64,000 nucleotides of DNA from Actinoplanes sp040639655 (GTDB taxonomy: Bacteria; Actinomycetota; Actinomycetes; Mycobacteriales; Micromonosporaceae): contig NZ_JBFAAI010000043.1 of the NCBI RefSeq assembly GCF_040639655.1, positions 8,703 through 72,702 of the forward strand, read 5' to 3'. Positions 49,967 through 58,473 of the stretch are shown here, piece by piece. Within the stretch, counting starts at the first letter, position 1. Each line of letters starts with the position of its first letter. Position numbers and translations under genes: made by a program. Below the pieces are notes generated by a model that was not told the origin of the DNA, did no database searches, and saw nothing but the letters and a program-made list of their open reading frames with translations.

Positions 49967-50712
49967 ACTCACTGCATCTGAGCGGGACGAGCCCGGTGCA
50001 CCGGCTCTCCCCCGAGGTGAAGATCATGGCGGTGCTGCTCTTCACCGTCGTCGTGGTCCTCACCCCGCGCGAGGAGTTCGCCGCGTTCGCCGGGTTCGCG
50101 GTCCTGCTGGGGCTGGTCGCGGCGGCCGCCCGGGTGCCGGCCGGCTGGCTGCTCAGGCGTGCCACGATCGAGCTGCCCTTCGTGCTGCTCGCCGTGCTGC
50201 TGCCGTTCTTCGGGCACGGCCCGCGGGTGGACTGGCTGGGCCTGTCGCTGTCGGTCGAGGGCCTCCACGGCGCGTGGAACATCTTCGCCAAGGCCACCCT
50301 GGGGGTGCTCGCCTCGCTGCTGCTCGCCGCCACGACCACGGCCCGCGACCTGATCCACGGCCTGGACCGGCTGCGCTGCCCGACCGTGATCACCCAGATC
50401 ATGACGTTCATGCTGCGCTACGTCGACGTGCTGATCGACGACGCCCGCCGGATGCGCATCGCCCGCCTGTCCCGCGGCTACGATCCCCGTTTCCTCTGGC
50501 AGGTGAAGGCCTTCGCGGTCGGTGTCGGCGCGCTGTTCCTGCGCTCGTACGAGCGCGGCGAACGCGTGTACCTGGCCATGCTGTCGCGCGGTTACACCGG
50601 CCGGCTCCCGTCGCCGGCCGCCGGTCCGGCCGCCGCCCGGGAGTGGGTGTTCTCCTCGGCGCTGCCGGTCGCGGCCGCCGGGATCGCCGTCGCGGCCGTC
50701 GTCCTAGCATGA
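49963..50712 (+). CDS. cbiQ: ECF transporter T component (CbiQ)
   Basis: A 249-aa membrane protein. It has several helices and two cytoplasmic coupling motifs of the A-R-G type: ARLSRGYDP and AMLSRGYTGRLP, which contact the ATPase. The GTG start overlaps the cbiN stop by 4 nt. It forms the scaffold that links CbiM to the ATPase. Confidence 0.92.
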   Translation: MNSLHLSGTSPVHRLSPEVKIMAVLLFTVVVVLTPREEFAAFAGFAVLLGLVAAAARVPAGWLLRRATIELPFVLLAVLLPFFGHGPRVDWLGLSLSVEGLHGAWNIFAKATLGVLASLLLAATTTARDLIHGLDRLRCPTVITQIMTFMLRYVDVLIDDARRMRIARLSRGYDPRFLWQVKAFAVGVGALFLRSYERGERVYLAMLSRGYTGRLPSPAAGPAAAREWVFSSALPVAAAGIAVAAVVLA

Positions 50713-50716
50713 CCCC

Positions 50717-51455
<739 letters not shown>

Positions 51456-51466
<11 letters not shown>

Positions 51467-51569
51467 CCGCGGCCCGCCGGCGAGCCGCAACCCACCGCAC
51501 AGCGGAGAAACACAGCCGAGCGTGGTGACCCGCGGTCCGTATCGAGCCGCAGATCACCACGCTCGGCTG
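51456..51569. terminator. Duplicated terminator after cbiO
   Basis: A perfect 16-bp stem (51513-51528 with 51554-51569) lies between the convergent cbiO and peptidoglycan-binding genes. Its left arm and loop resemble the sequence around the cbiO stop codon (about 51456-51499: GCGTGGTGACCGCGG and GAGCCGCAACCCACCGC). The terminator thus appears to be partly duplicated, with one degraded copy across the gene end. Confidence 0.8.
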
Positions 51570-51573
51570 GGGA

Positions 51574-52026
51574 TCATGCGGCCCTGGAGAGGGGAGCGGT
51601 CTCACGCAGGCCGCTGACCAGTGCCTGCCAGGTCCGCGGGCCGACCACACCGTCGACCTCGACCGGCACGCCGCCGTCGCGGATGGTCCGCTGCAGGTCG
51701 CGGATCGCCGCCTCGGTCTTCGGCCCGTAGATGCCGTCGGCGCCGTCGAGGGCGAATTCTTCCTGCAGGCCGCGCACCGCGCTGCCACGCATCCCCGGCC
51801 GTACCGGCACCAGCAGCGCATGCCACGTGGCGGCGTCGACCACCCCGGTGTCGGGCAGGTTCTTGGCCCACTGGACGGCGCGTACCGCGGCGCCGGTCTC
51901 GGAGCCGAAAACCCCGTCAACAGTGACCGTGTGACCATGGGCGAGCAGCAGGTACTGCAGCGTCTGCACCGGGTGGTCGGTGGAGCCCTGCCGGGTCGTC
52001 GGCCAGGGGTTCAGGGTGGCGGTCAT
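51574..52026 (-). CDS. Protein with two peptidoglycan-binding (PG_binding_1) domains, no signal peptide
   Basis: A 150-aa protein made of two PG_binding_1 repeats: about residues 17-75 (VQTLQYLLLAHGHTVTVDGVFGSETGAAV, quoted in part) and 80-145 (VRGLQEEFALDGADGIYGPKTEAAI, quoted in part). The GTRTW/PRTWQAL ending is typical. No export signal is found from ATG 52026 (AAGGGG upstream), and no longer in-frame form gives one. It may be released another way, or the domain may have another role. It stands alone between two terminators. Confidence 0.85.
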   Translation of the reverse strand: MTATLNPWPTTRQGSTDHPVQTLQYLLLAHGHTVTVDGVFGSETGAAVRAVQWAKNLPDTGVVDAATWHALLVPVRPGMRGSAVRGLQEEFALDGADGIYGPKTEAAIRDLQRTIRDGGVPVEVDGVVGPRTWQALVSGLRETAPLSRAA

Positions 52027-52268
52027 ACGGGGGTCCCCTTCCTCATCGTCGAGCGACGGGTATTTGCTCCCCTCACTTTCGCTTCCCGCGCCGATGATTG
52101 AAAGGGTGAGACAGGTCTCGACCGAAGTTTCCCAGGAAAACATTTCCAGCGGCTGACCGATTCGCGAACTCCAATGGGCAAACCGCGCGCGAATCTGTGA
52201 ATTCGCGCGCGGTAACGCTCATCTGCGTGCACCCCGTAGTGGGATTTCCCACCGCGAAGATCACCGGA
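52027..52268. other. Intergenic region with hairpin and palindrome
   Basis: About 240 nt, AT-richer than average. It contains the phosphoketolase terminator (52182-52213) and a GTGGGA-TT-TCCCAC palindrome (52239-52252). The rest probably holds the promoter of the peptidoglycan-binding gene. No gene is seen. Confidence 0.55.
52182..52213 (-). terminator. Terminator of the phosphoketolase gene
   Basis: The arms ACCGCGCGCGAAT (52182-52194) and ATTCGCGCGCGGT (52201-52213) are perfect, with a 6-nt loop. It lies about 55 nt beyond the minus-strand stop. Confidence 0.85.
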
Positions 52269-54704
52269 TCAGTGCTCGGCCCAGTCGCCGAGCGACCAGT
52301 CGCGTACCTCCGGCATGTCCTCGAGGTGTTCCACCACGTACGCGTCGTGCTTGACCAGCTGCGCCTCGCACCAGGCTTTCACCTCGGTCGCGCCGGCGGG
52401 CAGCCGCCTGGCGTTGTTGATGGCGTCGATCACCAGGTGATAACGCGAGGCCTTGTTCCGGACGGTCATGTCGAACGGGGTGGTCGTGGTGCCCTGCTCG
52501 ATGAAGCCGCGGACCCGGAACCGGTCGGCGTCCGGCCGGCCGTGCACCAGCTGGTGGATGGCGCCCGGGTAACCGTGGAAGCTGAAGACGACATCGACGT
52601 GGTCGGTGAACAGCTCCCGGAACATGGTCTCGCTCATGCCGTGCGGGTGGTCCTTCGGCCGCGGCAGGGTCATCAGGTTGACCACGTTGACGACGCGGAC
52701 CTTCAGCTGCGGCAGCTTCTTCATCAGGATCTGCGCGGCCGCCACCGTCTCCATCGTCACCACGTCGCCGGCGCAGGCGAGGACGATGTCCGGGTCGCGG
52801 TCGCCGTCGTCGGTGCCGGCCCACTCCCAGATGCCGGCGCCCTTACGGCAGTGTTCGATCGCCTGATCCATGTCGAGCCACTGCAGCTGGGGCTGCTTGT
52901 CGATGACGATCAGATTGACGTACGACCGCGAACGGAAGCAGTGATCGGCGACCGACAGCAGGGTGTTGGCGTCCGGCGGCAGGTAGACGCGGGCCACGTT
53001 GCCGCGCTGGTTGAGCACCACCTGGATCAGACCGGGACCCTGGTGCGAGAAGCCGTTGTGGTCGTTACGCCAGGCGGTGGAGGTGAGCAGGATGTTGAGG
53101 CTGGGCACCTTGGCCCGCCACGGCAGGTGCGACGCCTCCTGCAGCCACTTACCGTGCTGGACCGTCTGCGACGCGCTGACCATGGCGAACGCCTCGTACG
53201 TGGCGAACATGCCGTGCCGGCCGGTCAGGTTGTAACCCTCCAGCCAGCCGTGGCAGTTGTGCTCGGACAGCACCTCCATGACCCGGCCGGTATTGCTCAG
53301 CTTCACGTCGTCGCTGGTGACACCCTCCATGAAGGCGCGGTCGGAGACGTCGAAGACGGCGCCGAGCCGGTTGCTGTTCGTCTCGTCCGGGCAGAACAGC
53401 CGGAACCGGTCCGGGTTGCGCGAGTAGATGTCGCGCATCATCTCGCCCAGCTTGCGGGTGGACTCGGCACGACCCTCCGCGGGCCGCTTCACGTCGACCG
53501 CGTAGTCGCGGAAGTCGGGAAGGTCCAGGTCCTTGGTGAGCAGACCGCCGTTGGCGTGCGGGGTGGCGCTCATCCGGAGGTCTCCGGGCGGGGCCAGGTC
53601 GCGGATGATCTGCACGGGGGCGCCGGTGGCGTCGAAGAGCTCGTCCGGCCGGTACGACCGCAGCCACTTCTCCAGCTCGGCGAGGTGCTCGTCGTTGCCC
53701 TTGACGCCGGAGAGCGGGACCTGATGCGAACGCCAGCTGCCGGTCACGGTGATCCCGTCGATCTTCTCGGGACCGGTCCACCCTTTGGGCGTACGCATGA
53801 TGATGAGAGGCCACCGCGGACGGGAACCGTCCCACTCGCCGTTGCGCGCCGCCGCCTGGATGCTCCTGATCTTGCCCCAGGCCTCGGCCAGCAGCGCCGC
53901 GAACCGATGGTGCATGCCGGGCAGGTCCTTGCCCTCGATCTCGAGGACCTCGTAGCCGTGACCCTCGAGGAGTTTGCGCACCTCGGCCGGGTCCTTGCGG
54001 GCCAGCACGGTCGGGCCGGCGATCTTCGCCCCGTTGAGGTGCAGGATCGGCAGGACCGCGCCGTCGTGCACCGGGTTCAGGAACGAGATGCCCTTCCACG
54101 AGCCCTCGAGAGGACCGGTCTCGGCCTCGCCGTCGCCGACCACCGCGATCGCCAGCAGGTCCGGGTTGTCCATCACCGAACCGAACGCGTGCACCAGCAC
54201 GTAGCCGAGCTCGCCGCCCTCATGGATGCTGCCGGGCGTGGTCACCGACACGTGGCTGGGGATGCCACCGGGCGAGGAGAACTGGCGGAACAGGCGCAGC
54301 AGGCCGCCCTCGTCGAGGCCGACCTTCGGGTAGACCTCCGAGTAGGTGCCCTCCAGGTATCCGGCGGCGACCAGGGCCGGGCCACCGTGGCCGGGGCCGG
54401 CCAGATAGATGGCCTGCTGCCCGGTGTGCTTGATCAGCCGGGACACGTGGGCGTAGACGAACGACAGGCCCGGACTGGTCCCCCAGTGGCCGAGCAGGCG
54501 CGGCTTGATGTGCTCCGAGGTGAGCGGCTCCCGCAGCAGCGGATTGCCCTGCAGATAGATCTGGCCGACGGTCAGATAGTTGTTGGCCCGCCACCAGGCG
54601 TCGAGACTCTCCACCTCGGCATCGTCCGGAGCGGCGAGCTTCCGCAGGAGTTCCTGCTGGTCGAAGGTGGCGGTCCGGTTGTCCGAAACGGCGGTCACGG
54701 TCAT
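52269..54704 (-). CDS. xfp: Xylulose-5-phosphate/fructose-6-phosphate phosphoketolase
   Basis: An 811-aa thiamine-diphosphate enzyme, full length. It splits xylulose 5-phosphate or fructose 6-phosphate with phosphate to give acetyl phosphate. Family signs are WWRANNYLTVGQIYL, GHWGTSPGLSFVYAH, LAGPGHGGPA, the TPP region GDGEAETGPLEGSW, and the C-terminal FSFHGYPGAIHQLVHGR. ATG 54704 has GAGAGG only 1 nt before it; GTG 54698 (start MTAVSDN) would be better spaced and may be the true start. A DosR-box-like site is upstream, suggesting induction at low oxygen. Confidence 0.95.
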   Translation of the reverse strand: MTVTAVSDNRTATFDQQELLRKLAAPDDAEVESLDAWWRANNYLTVGQIYLQGNPLLREPLTSEHIKPRLLGHWGTSPGLSFVYAHVSRLIKHTGQQAIYLAGPGHGGPALVAAGYLEGTYSEVYPKVGLDEGGLLRLFRQFSSPGGIPSHVSVTTPGSIHEGGELGYVLVHAFGSVMDNPDLLAIAVVGDGEAETGPLEGSWKGISFLNPVHDGAVLPILHLNGAKIAGPTVLARKDPAEVRKLLEGHGYEVLEIEGKDLPGMHHRFAALLAEAWGKIRSIQAAARNGEWDGSRPRWPLIIMRTPKGWTGPEKIDGITVTGSWRSHQVPLSGVKGNDEHLAELEKWLRSYRPDELFDATGAPVQIIRDLAPPGDLRMSATPHANGGLLTKDLDLPDFRDYAVDVKRPAEGRAESTRKLGEMMRDIYSRNPDRFRLFCPDETNSNRLGAVFDVSDRAFMEGVTSDDVKLSNTGRVMEVLSEHNCHGWLEGYNLTGRHGMFATYEAFAMVSASQTVQHGKWLQEASHLPWRAKVPSLNILLTSTAWRNDHNGFSHQGPGLIQVVLNQRGNVARVYLPPDANTLLSVADHCFRSRSYVNLIVIDKQPQLQWLDMDQAIEHCRKGAGIWEWAGTDDGDRDPDIVLACAGDVVTMETVAAAQILMKKLPQLKVRVVNVVNLMTLPRPKDHPHGMSETMFRELFTDHVDVVFSFHGYPGAIHQLVHGRPDADRFRVRGFIEQGTTTTPFDMTVRNKASRYHLVIDAINNARRLPAGATEVKAWCEAQLVKHDAYVVEHLEDMPEVRDWSLGDWAEH

Positions 54705-55022
54705 TCCTCTCGGATGGTCTTCTCGAGTTCCTGACTGGTCACGATCAACGTATCGGCGGCCGAAATCAGCGGCACGGGTCTTTCGGCCCCTCCGTCCGGG
54801 ACGTTACCCACGCCGATGTACGGCATGCGCCGACCGGCATGTCATGCCCGGAAACGGTCGGTGACCTGCTTCTGCACGGAGCCCCGACCTGGGCGACTCC
54901 CCATGGAGACACTTCTACCAGGATTCGCCGGTGCTCCGGGTCACCCCTGCGGAATGGCACCTGAACCCGTCGCCCGCGATGACCACGGGCCGGACGGCCC
55001 CGGCGTGCCAGACTGGACGGCG
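54705..55022. other. Divergent promoter region with DosR-box-like sites
   Basis: About 320 nt between the phosphoketolase gene and a small plus-strand gene. It contains the DosR-box-like site at 54776 and a second imperfect one, GGGACGTTACCC (54798-54809). No gene is seen in it. Confidence 0.55.
54776..54789. promoter_or_regulatory. DosR-box-like site upstream of the phosphoketolase gene
   Basis: On the minus strand this reads GGGCCGAAAGACCC, matching 12 of 14 bases of the devS site and 11 of 14 of the mycobacterial DosR core. It lies about 72 nt upstream of the phosphoketolase start, a normal distance for activation. Confidence 0.6.
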
Positions 55023-55358
55023 ATGGTGAACCCCACGGACGACCCGCACATCCACGTCGAGGCCGGCATGCGCTCCGGCGCGGCGGCACGCAACATGCTC
55101 GCGGCCACGTTCGGTCTGGTCAGCGATCTGCCGCCGGAGGTCTCGACCGGGTGCGGCCGGCTCGTCCCGCGCGCCATGACGTCCGCGGTCCCGGAGTGCG
55201 TCACCTGCCTGCCCTGCCGCGAGCACGCCGTCGCCGAGCATCTACGCCGTGCCGACCTGGTCGCCTCCCTGGGCCCGCTGCCGGGTTCCCCGATCGACGT
55301 CTCCGACGCCGTCCGGGCCGCCGCCCACCACCGGGATCTGGCCCGCCGCTTCACCTGA
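55023..55358 (+). CDS. Small protein with conserved-looking Cys motif, unknown function
   Basis: A 111-aa protein from ATG 55023. The middle holds STGCGRLVPRAMTS and ECVTCLPCREHA; the three or four cysteines could bind zinc. The rest is helical and ends in DVSDAVRAAAHHRDLARRF. Similar small proteins seem to be common in actinobacteria, but no function is known to me. It is divergent from the phosphoketolase gene. The start is uncertain and an in-frame extension upstream is open. Confidence 0.55.
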   Translation: MVNPTDDPHIHVEAGMRSGAAARNMLAATFGLVSDLPPEVSTGCGRLVPRAMTSAVPECVTCLPCREHAVAEHLRRADLVASLGPLPGSPIDVSDAVRAAAHHRDLARRFT

Positions 55359-55434
55359 TCCACATCCCTACGGTCCCGGCTACGCCGCCCCGCTGTCCCC
55401 GCTGGCTGCCCACCCGCTACCGGGCGGCGGCGGC

Positions 55435-56349
55435 TCATGGCCGGGCATTCGCGGCGAGCAGGTCGACGAGGGCCGGCTCCAGGTCGGGGTGGGTGAACTC
55501 GAAGCCCGCATCCCGCAAGCGGTGCGGAACGCAGCGGCGGCCGGTCAGTGCCAGCATCGGGTCGGCGCGCATGACGATCGAGCCGAGCCGGACCAGTGGC
55601 GCCGGGGCCGGGAGCCCGATCGGGCGGTGCATCGTCCGGCGGAACGCGGCCATCAGGTCGCGGTTGCGCACCGGGCTGGGCGAGGTGGCGTGCACGATGC
55701 CGGACAGCGCGGCGTCGTCCAGGCAGCGGCGCACGATCGCGCACATGTCATCGACGTGCAGCCAGCTGATCCACTGATGGCCGCTGCCCATCCGGCCGCC
55801 GAGGCCCCACCGCACGAAACCGGCGATCCGGTCGAAGGCGGGCGTCCCGACGTCGAAGACGATGCCGGTCCGCAGCGTGACGCGGCGGATCGCGGGGATG
55901 CCGGCCGAGGCCTCCTCCCAGGCCCGTGCGACACCGGCCATCTGCGGCGGGCCGTCGGCCGGTGGGGTGGACTCGTCGAGCACCGGCTCACCGGCGTCGC
56001 CGTAGATCGCCAGGGTACTCATCTGCACGAGCACCGGCGGTGGCTCGTCCAGGTCGGCACAGGCGCGGGCCAGTGCCCGGGTAGGTTCGGTCCGGGACCG
56101 GGTGAGCAGCTCGATGTTGGCCGCGGTCGCCGGCCGGAACACCAGCTCACCGCAGAGATTGATCAGGGCGGCCCCGGCCAGTCCGGCCGCCCAGGGACCG
56201 GCGGTCCGGCCGTCCCAGCGCACATGGCGCCCCCACCGGACCGGCGTGGCCGAGCGGCTGAGGACCACCACGTCGTCGCCTCGGCCGATCAGGTCACGGG
56301 CCATCCGCTGGCCGAGCGCGCCGGACCCGCCGGCGATGACGACCTTCAT
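55435..56349 (-). CDS. TIGR01777-family NAD-dependent epimerase-like protein
   Basis: A 304-aa short-chain dehydrogenase/epimerase relative. The N-terminal nucleotide-binding motif is VVIAGGSGALGQRMA, followed by INLCGE, the LAIYGD-type active-site region and a C-terminal DUF1731 part (PAPLVRLGSIVMRADPMLALTGRR, quoted in part). The precise reaction is unknown. Its ATG overlaps the stop of the DUF2071 gene by 4 nt, so both form one operon. Confidence 0.88.
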   Translation of the reverse strand: MKVVIAGGSGALGQRMARDLIGRGDDVVVLSRSATPVRWGRHVRWDGRTAGPWAAGLAGAALINLCGELVFRPATAANIELLTRSRTEPTRALARACADLDEPPPVLVQMSTLAIYGDAGEPVLDESTPPADGPPQMAGVARAWEEASAGIPAIRRVTLRTGIVFDVGTPAFDRIAGFVRWGLGGRMGSGHQWISWLHVDDMCAIVRRCLDDAALSGIVHATSPSPVRNRDLMAAFRRTMHRPIGLPAPAPLVRLGSIVMRADPMLALTGRRCVPHRLRDAGFEFTHPDLEPALVDLLAANARP

Positions 56350-57104
56350 CGGCTCGCGACGGTGGCGAGACCACCGGCGGCCCGTACCGCCATCGACGGA
56401 AGGGCTGTCCAGACGGCCGGCACGTCGAGCATGAGCAGCCCGCAGTCGAGTTCCGCGGAACCCGGAGGGAACCGGAGCGGATCGTCGAAGAAGGTGGACC
56501 GCACCGAGACCAGCTCGACCGGAGCGACCTGCCAGGCCGGAGTGCTCAGCTCCACTCCGTCCAGGCGGGCCGGGTCGGCGGTGACCGAGTATCCGGAGGA
56601 TCCGCGGCGGAAGAACTCCGACGCCTGCTCCAGGTCGGGGAACAGGTGGCTCCCTGACAGGGCGGGCGCTGCCCGGACGTGGACGTCGACGCTCGTCGCG
56701 TCGGCCGGATCGGTGAACGCGATCCGGAGTTCCGCAGCGCTCTCGTGTGCCTGGAACCGGCTGAGACGGTGCCGTCCCGGGAAGAGCCGGCCGCCGGCGA
56801 GGGCGTTGATCCGGGAGCCGGTGTCGCGCCGCGGGATGTAGACGCCGTGCGCGACGCCGTCGGGGGTATCCCACTCGACCGCGATCCGATGGGCGGCGTT
56901 CTCACTGCCCGGCCCGAACGGCAGGGGCGCGGACAACGGCCGCGTCCGGCCGAGCCGGATCAGGCAGATGCCGGACACCGCCCACCCGTCGACGATGTGC
57001 GGCCGCAGGGGGGCGGGCACCATCCGGGCGGTGATCCCGGGGTCGGTGCGGTAGTTGATCAGAAGCCGTCGCTCGATCCGGCTTGCCAGGCGCGGGGTCC
57101 TCAT
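56346..57104 (-). CDS. DUF2071 (YqjF-like) protein
   Basis: A 252-aa protein with the DUF2071 pattern: an N-terminal RRLLINYRTDP, MVPAPLRPHIVDGWAVSGICLIRL (quoted in part), and VYIPRRDTGSRINALAGGRLFPG. Its function is unknown; the fold is related to acetoacetate decarboxylase. A perfect AGGAGG lies before ATG 57104. Two TetR-type operators lie 32-80 nt upstream. Confidence 0.88.
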   Translation of the reverse strand: MRTPRLASRIERRLLINYRTDPGITARMVPAPLRPHIVDGWAVSGICLIRLGRTRPLSAPLPFGPGSENAAHRIAVEWDTPDGVAHGVYIPRRDTGSRINALAGGRLFPGRHRLSRFQAHESAAELRIAFTDPADATSVDVHVRAAPALSGSHLFPDLEQASEFFRRGSSGYSVTADPARLDGVELSTPAWQVAPVELVSVRSTFFDDPLRFPPGSAELDCGLLMLDVPAVWTALPSMAVRAAGGLATVASR

Positions 57105-57135
57105 CTCGATCCTCCTAAGGTGCTGACCACCCGAC

Positions 57136-57184
57136 TTGAGCGGTCGCTCAAATGGAGTCTAAGCCAGTTTGAGCAAGTGCTCAA
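57136..57184. promoter_or_regulatory. Two TetR-type operators upstream of the DUF2071 gene
   Basis: TTGAGCGGTCGCTCAA (57136-57151) and TTGAGCAAGTGCTCAA (57169-57184) have identical 6-bp arms around different 4-bp centres. They are 33 bp apart, three helical turns. Sites with TTGAGCnnnnGCTCAA are typical of TetR-family repressors. No tetR gene is adjacent or elsewhere in the window. Confidence 0.75.
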
Positions 57185-57362
57185 CCAGAGCTGGGGTCAC
57201 CCTCGACGGGAGTTGAAAGGTCAGACCCGCCGCGCGGAACGCAGCCGAGCCCCGACGTCGACTTCCATGGATGGAACCGGCGGAGCAGAGTGAACCGGAA
57301 CCGAGCCACCGGCGTTCACTCCAGCGACGGGGCCGACGCACTCGAGACGGGGAGAAGCGTTC
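57185..57362. other. Divergent promoter region of the DUF2071 and WXG-like operons
   Basis: About 180 nt with no gene seen. GGGGAGAA at 57349-57356 is the ribosome-binding site of the next gene. Confidence 0.5.
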
Positions 57363-57599
57363 ATGGCACAGGACCCTTGGCAGCCAGAGGTGGACGTGCG
57401 CTCACCGGACCGGTCCGTACGCCTGCTAGCCGACCGGACGGGTCAGCTGCGGGTCGAACTGCGGGATCTGCACCGGCACACCGACGACTCCCTCGCCGGC
57501 CAGGTCCGGGCCGCCGCCCGGGTGGCACTGGCGGCGTTGCAGGCCGAGCCGGGTTCTGGCGATCGCGCCGACAGCCATGACGGCCGGAGCCGGTGGTGA
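57363..57599 (+). CDS. Small protein of unknown function (first gene of WXG-like operon)
   Basis: A 78-aa protein without membrane segment or signal peptide. It starts MAQDPWQPEVDVRS and has a helical middle (LRVELRDLHRHTDDSLAGQVRAAARVALAALQAEPG, quoted only as a feature of residues about 28-62) and a polar end. GGGGAGAA precedes ATG. It is the first of four closely packed genes that end with a large WXG-like protein, which suggests a role in that system. Confidence 0.65.
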   Translation: MAQDPWQPEVDVRSPDRSVRLLADRTGQLRVELRDLHRHTDDSLAGQVRAAARVALAALQAEPGSGDRADSHDGRSRW

Positions 57600-58159
57600 A
57601 CCGGCCCCGCCCCGTCCTGATCGCGGTCCTGGCAGCCGGGGTCCTGGCCGCCGGCGGCCTGCTGTGGTGGGGACTGCTCGGCAACCGGTCACCCTGGGTG
57701 CCGACCTGCACCGACCTGGCTCCGGGCCTGCAGGCCGAACTGGGCGGCGGCTGGACGGTGACGGACCCCGACGAGTACCGCGCGAGAAGCGGCCACCGGT
57801 CATCCTCGACGTGCGTGATCTCCTTCGTCACGGCCGACCAGAAGTACACCGGCACCATCGACATGTTCACCGTCGGTTCGTCCGACACGGAGACCGCACG
57901 CCGCGAGGTGGAGAGCTACGGGTGCGGGAAAGCCGGTGCCGACATCCCTGCCACACAGGACTACCACGCGTTCGGCATCTGCTCCTCGACCAACAACTCG
58001 TACTCGCGTGCTTCCGTGCATGCGGCAAAGGACTATCGGCGCGTCACCGTCTCCACGAAGGTCAACGTGCGTGAGGACGAGCCGGGCGCAGCGGCGTACG
58101 CGCAAGATCTCAGCCGCCTGGTCGCCGACAGAGCTCTGACGATCGCCGAGCCTGATTAG
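57596..58159 (+). CDS. Membrane-anchored extracytoplasmic protein with four cysteines
   Basis: A 187-aa protein. One N-terminal helix (VLIAVLAAGVLAAGGLLWWGLL) leads to an extracytoplasmic domain with four Cys (PTCTDL, STCVIS, YGCGK, GICSS), which could form two disulfides. It resembles DUF3558-like proteins in layout but is not certain. The GTG start 57596 overlaps the previous stop by 4 nt; GTG 57593 is the alternative. Part of the WXG-like operon. Confidence 0.7.
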   Translation: MNRPRPVLIAVLAAGVLAAGGLLWWGLLGNRSPWVPTCTDLAPGLQAELGGGWTVTDPDEYRARSGHRSSSTCVISFVTADQKYTGTIDMFTVGSSDTETARREVESYGCGKAGADIPATQDYHAFGICSSTNNSYSRASVHAAKDYRRVTVSTKVNVREDEPGAAAYAQDLSRLVADRALTIAEPD

Positions 58160-58167
58160 GAGCTTCG

Positions 58168-58473
58168 ATGCCCGACCTGAAGCGCTACTACGCGGCTGTC
58201 GAGGACATCCGCGCGACCGGCAGGTCACCCGACGATGCCGTCACCGTCACTCGTGAGCCGAACGGCGAGATGGACGTGTGGATCCGGCCCGGCACACTTC
58301 GTCGTCTGAACGACGACGAGATCGCCGCCGCGATCCGCGCGGCGCTGCTCGCCACGCTGGCCGACCATCGACGCCAGTTCATCGAGGTCCGGACCAGGTA
58401 CTTCGGCTCGCCGCTCCTCGTCACCCCCTTCACACCGCCCGAGCCGCCGTCCACACGATCCGGGGAGTCGTGA
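58168..58473 (+). CDS. YbaB/EbfC-like small protein
   Basis: A 101-aa protein. It has a central strand-rich part (AVTVTREPNGEMDVWIRPGTL) and a helix (DDEIAAAIRAALLATLADHRRQF, quoted as residues about 48-70). This layout resembles YbaB-like proteins often found next to WXG100 genes in actinobacteria. The assignment is by pattern only. It overlaps the start of the next gene by one base (TGATG). Confidence 0.6.
   Translation: MPDLKRYYAAVEDIRATGRSPDDAVTVTREPNGEMDVWIRPGTLRRLNDDEIAAAIRAALLATLADHRRQFIEVRTRYFGSPLLVTPFTPPEPPSTRSGES

Noticed and set aside
57159..57341. Truncated tetR gene between the operators and the WXG-like operon
   Set aside because: The short minus-strand frame shows no helix-turn-helix pattern and would overlap the operators.
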